This document shows, in pieces, positions 42,111 to 43,408 of a stretch of 43,408 bases of DNA. The notes beneath the pieces are model-generated. The model saw only the letters and a list, made by a program, of their open reading frames with translations. It was not told the DNA's origin and did not search any database. Each line of letters opens with the position of its first letter. The first letter of the stretch is position 1. This DNA comes from Hydrogenophilus sp. (GTDB taxonomy: Bacteria > Pseudomonadota > Gammaproteobacteria > Burkholderiales > Thiobacillaceae). The stretch lies in NCBI GenBank assembly GCA_020692235.1, contig JAIMKU010000002.1, positions 43,039-86,446 of the forward strand, read 5' to 3'. The position numbers and the translations under genes are program-made.

Positions 42111-43101
42111 ATGGACCCGCGAATCAACCCATACGCACCTGGTGCAGGTACCCAGCCTCCTGAACTGGCGGGGCGCGATGAAATCATCGAGAAAGCCGCA
42201 ATCGCATTGGATCGACTTCGTAATGGTTTGGCGGCCAGAAGTTTGCTGATGGTGGGGCTTCGGGGTGTAGGGAAGACGGTCCTTTTGACGCGGATTGCGC
42301 AGGAAACGGAAGCACGAGGGTTTGTCGTAGTAACGATCGAGTCGCCCGAAAGGCGTTCATTGCCTGCATTGTTGATCCCATCGTTGCGGCTGGCATTGCT
42401 CAAGCTTGATCGGGTCGCTGCGGCAGGCGAACTGGCAAAGAAAACACTCAGGGCGCTTGGCGGATTTGTCGGAGCAATGAAGGCTAAATACCAGGATATC
42501 GAATTTGGCATTGATTTGGGAAACGAACCCGGCATCGCGGATTCAGGCGACCTTGAGCATGATTTGGTCGATCTCTTCGTGGAGTTGGGGCGGGCTGCCA
42601 AGGAAAAGAAAACTGCGGTTTTTTTCTTTATTGACGAATTGCAATACGTCGAAGAAGGGCAATTTGCAGCGCTGATTACAGCGCTTCATAAATGCGCGCA
42701 ATTGCAGCTCCCCATCGCATTGATAGGTGCAGGGCTGCCGCAATTAGTGGGGTAAGCACAGTTGGCATTGCGCACATGCTTCACCCATTACGAGGGCAGA
42801 CGCAGTGTCAGCAACCGAATTTGCCATTCAGGAATTGGACGCCAGCTTTTTCAGGGTTCGATTCGATCGACTCACGCCGGCAGAGAAGCGGTATTTGCGT
42901 GCTATGGCGGAACCGGGGGAGGGGCCGCACCGCTCCGGTGATATCGCCCATTTGCTGAACCGGGATGTCCAGGCCGTAGCGCCGATTCGGGCAAACTTAA
43001 TTAGCAAAGGGATGGTGTACAGCCCATCGCATGGTGATAACAGCTTTACCGTACCGTTGTTTGACGGCTATATGAAACGTGTGATGCCCAATCTGCAATG
43101 A
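42111..43101 (+). pseudogene. AAA/archaeal-type ATPase gene disrupted by an internal out-of-frame deletion
   Basis: The first part (42111-42755) encodes residues 1-214 of a P-loop ATPase: GLRGVGKT Walker A (about 49-56) and FFFIDELQ Walker B. It stops after ALIGAGLPQLVG. In another frame, from about 42748, the reading resumes with WGKHSWHCAHASPITRADA and then LDASFFRVRFDRLTPAEKRY. It runs through a winged-helix C-terminus (VPLFDGYMKRVMP) to 43101. In intact members, as I recall them, about 65-80 residues lie between these parts. Short GTGGGG/TGGGGT homology at the join (42747-42753) suggests microhomology deletion. Composition is AT-richer than the neighbours, and function is presumably lost. 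Confidence 0.8.
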
Positions 43102-43184
43102 TCCTGGGATGACCCGAATCGCTGTCCGGTTTCGGCGAACAGTATTTACCGACCCATATCAACTAATCACATAAAGTGTAATCC

Positions 43185-43408
43185 ATGCTACCCTGCCCAA
43201 GAGAGATCATCACCCCATTCCGTCCGATCCCGCTCGAGGTCCCGGACGGGATGAAGCCGAACGAGTTTTTCAACAGCACCGAGAACCTGAACGACCTGGT
43301 GCACAACAACGGCCTGTTGCAGAACCCGGAGGGCCTGTTGCTGTATCGGAAAGCGCTCGGCCACAGCAACGCATTCGATACCTCGATCGGGAGTGTCAGG
43401 ATTTTTGT
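43185..43408 (+). CDS. Unidentified protein, truncated by the window edge
   Basis: An open frame starts MLPCPREIITPFRPIPLEVP and stays open to the window end (74 codons visible). Codon choice is strongly GC at third positions (CTC GAG GTC CCG GAC), so it is probably a real gene. No ribosome site is seen before the ATG at 43185, and the true start may differ. I recognise no family in the visible part (NEFFNSTENLNDLVHNNG). It follows the ATPase pseudogene after 83 nt. Confidence 0.5.
   Translation, partial: MLPCPREIITPFRPIPLEVPDGMKPNEFFNSTENLNDLVHNNGLLQNPEGLLLYRKALGHSNAFDTSIGSVRIF

Overview
The window is a GC-rich bacterial chromosome segment. Gene content and order point to a betaproteobacterium: gpmI-envC-ctpA is followed by rhodanese-grxC-secB-gpsA-trmL, glutathione is made by a 'ferrooxidans-type' GshA, and 6S RNA lies between zapA and the 5-formyl-THF cyclo-ligase gene. 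Several genes hint at a sulfur-oxidising lifestyle: a secreted Gly/Trp/Asn/Pro-rich protein like sulfur globule envelope proteins, a small cytochrome c, an ArsR repressor with the cysteine pair of persulfide sensors, a DUF2892 protein, a membrane-anchored rhodanese and thiol/disulfide proteins. No marker fixes the genus.

Layout. 1-2.1 kb: groES-groEL (minus) behind a CIRCE operator. 2.3-6.1 kb: an L,D-transpeptidase, the sulfur-globule-like gene, bioA, a relic of a DUF255/YyaL gene and a cytochrome c. 6.2-10.9 kb: a complete livKHMGF branched-chain amino acid ABC transporter operon. 10.9-15.3 kb: an unlisted 55-residue membrane protein, the minus-strand zapB-zapA-ssrS-fcl unit, divergent msbA-gluQ and a tRNA-Met. 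15.3-20.7 kb: miaB-phoH-ybeY-corC, then ygfZ-slmA. 20.7-24.8 kb: gpmI-envC-ctpA on minus, convergent with slmA across a perfect 20-bp inverted repeat.

24.9-33.4 kb is the accessory part, lying inside an otherwise conserved housekeeping block. It starts with the SqrR/BigR-like ArsR gene. About 2 kb of mobile material follows: a broken phage rha gene, REP/REPIN repeats, a higBA-type toxin-antitoxin pair and a REP-associated tyrosine transposase (RAYT). A TA-rich palindrome then precedes a tripartite RND efflux operon (tolC-like, lipoprotein adaptor, 1100-residue pump) that runs into DUF2892, rhodanese, grxC and trxC. My main hypothesis is a persulfide-responsive RND export/detoxification module whose regulator has been separated from its operon by mobile DNA.

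34.6-43.4 kb: secB, gpsA, trmL (minus), a tightly packed gshA-gshB-apbE-dinB operon, an RlmL-type rRNA methyltransferase, an AAA ATPase pseudogene with a clear internal deletion, and an unidentified gene cut by the window edge.
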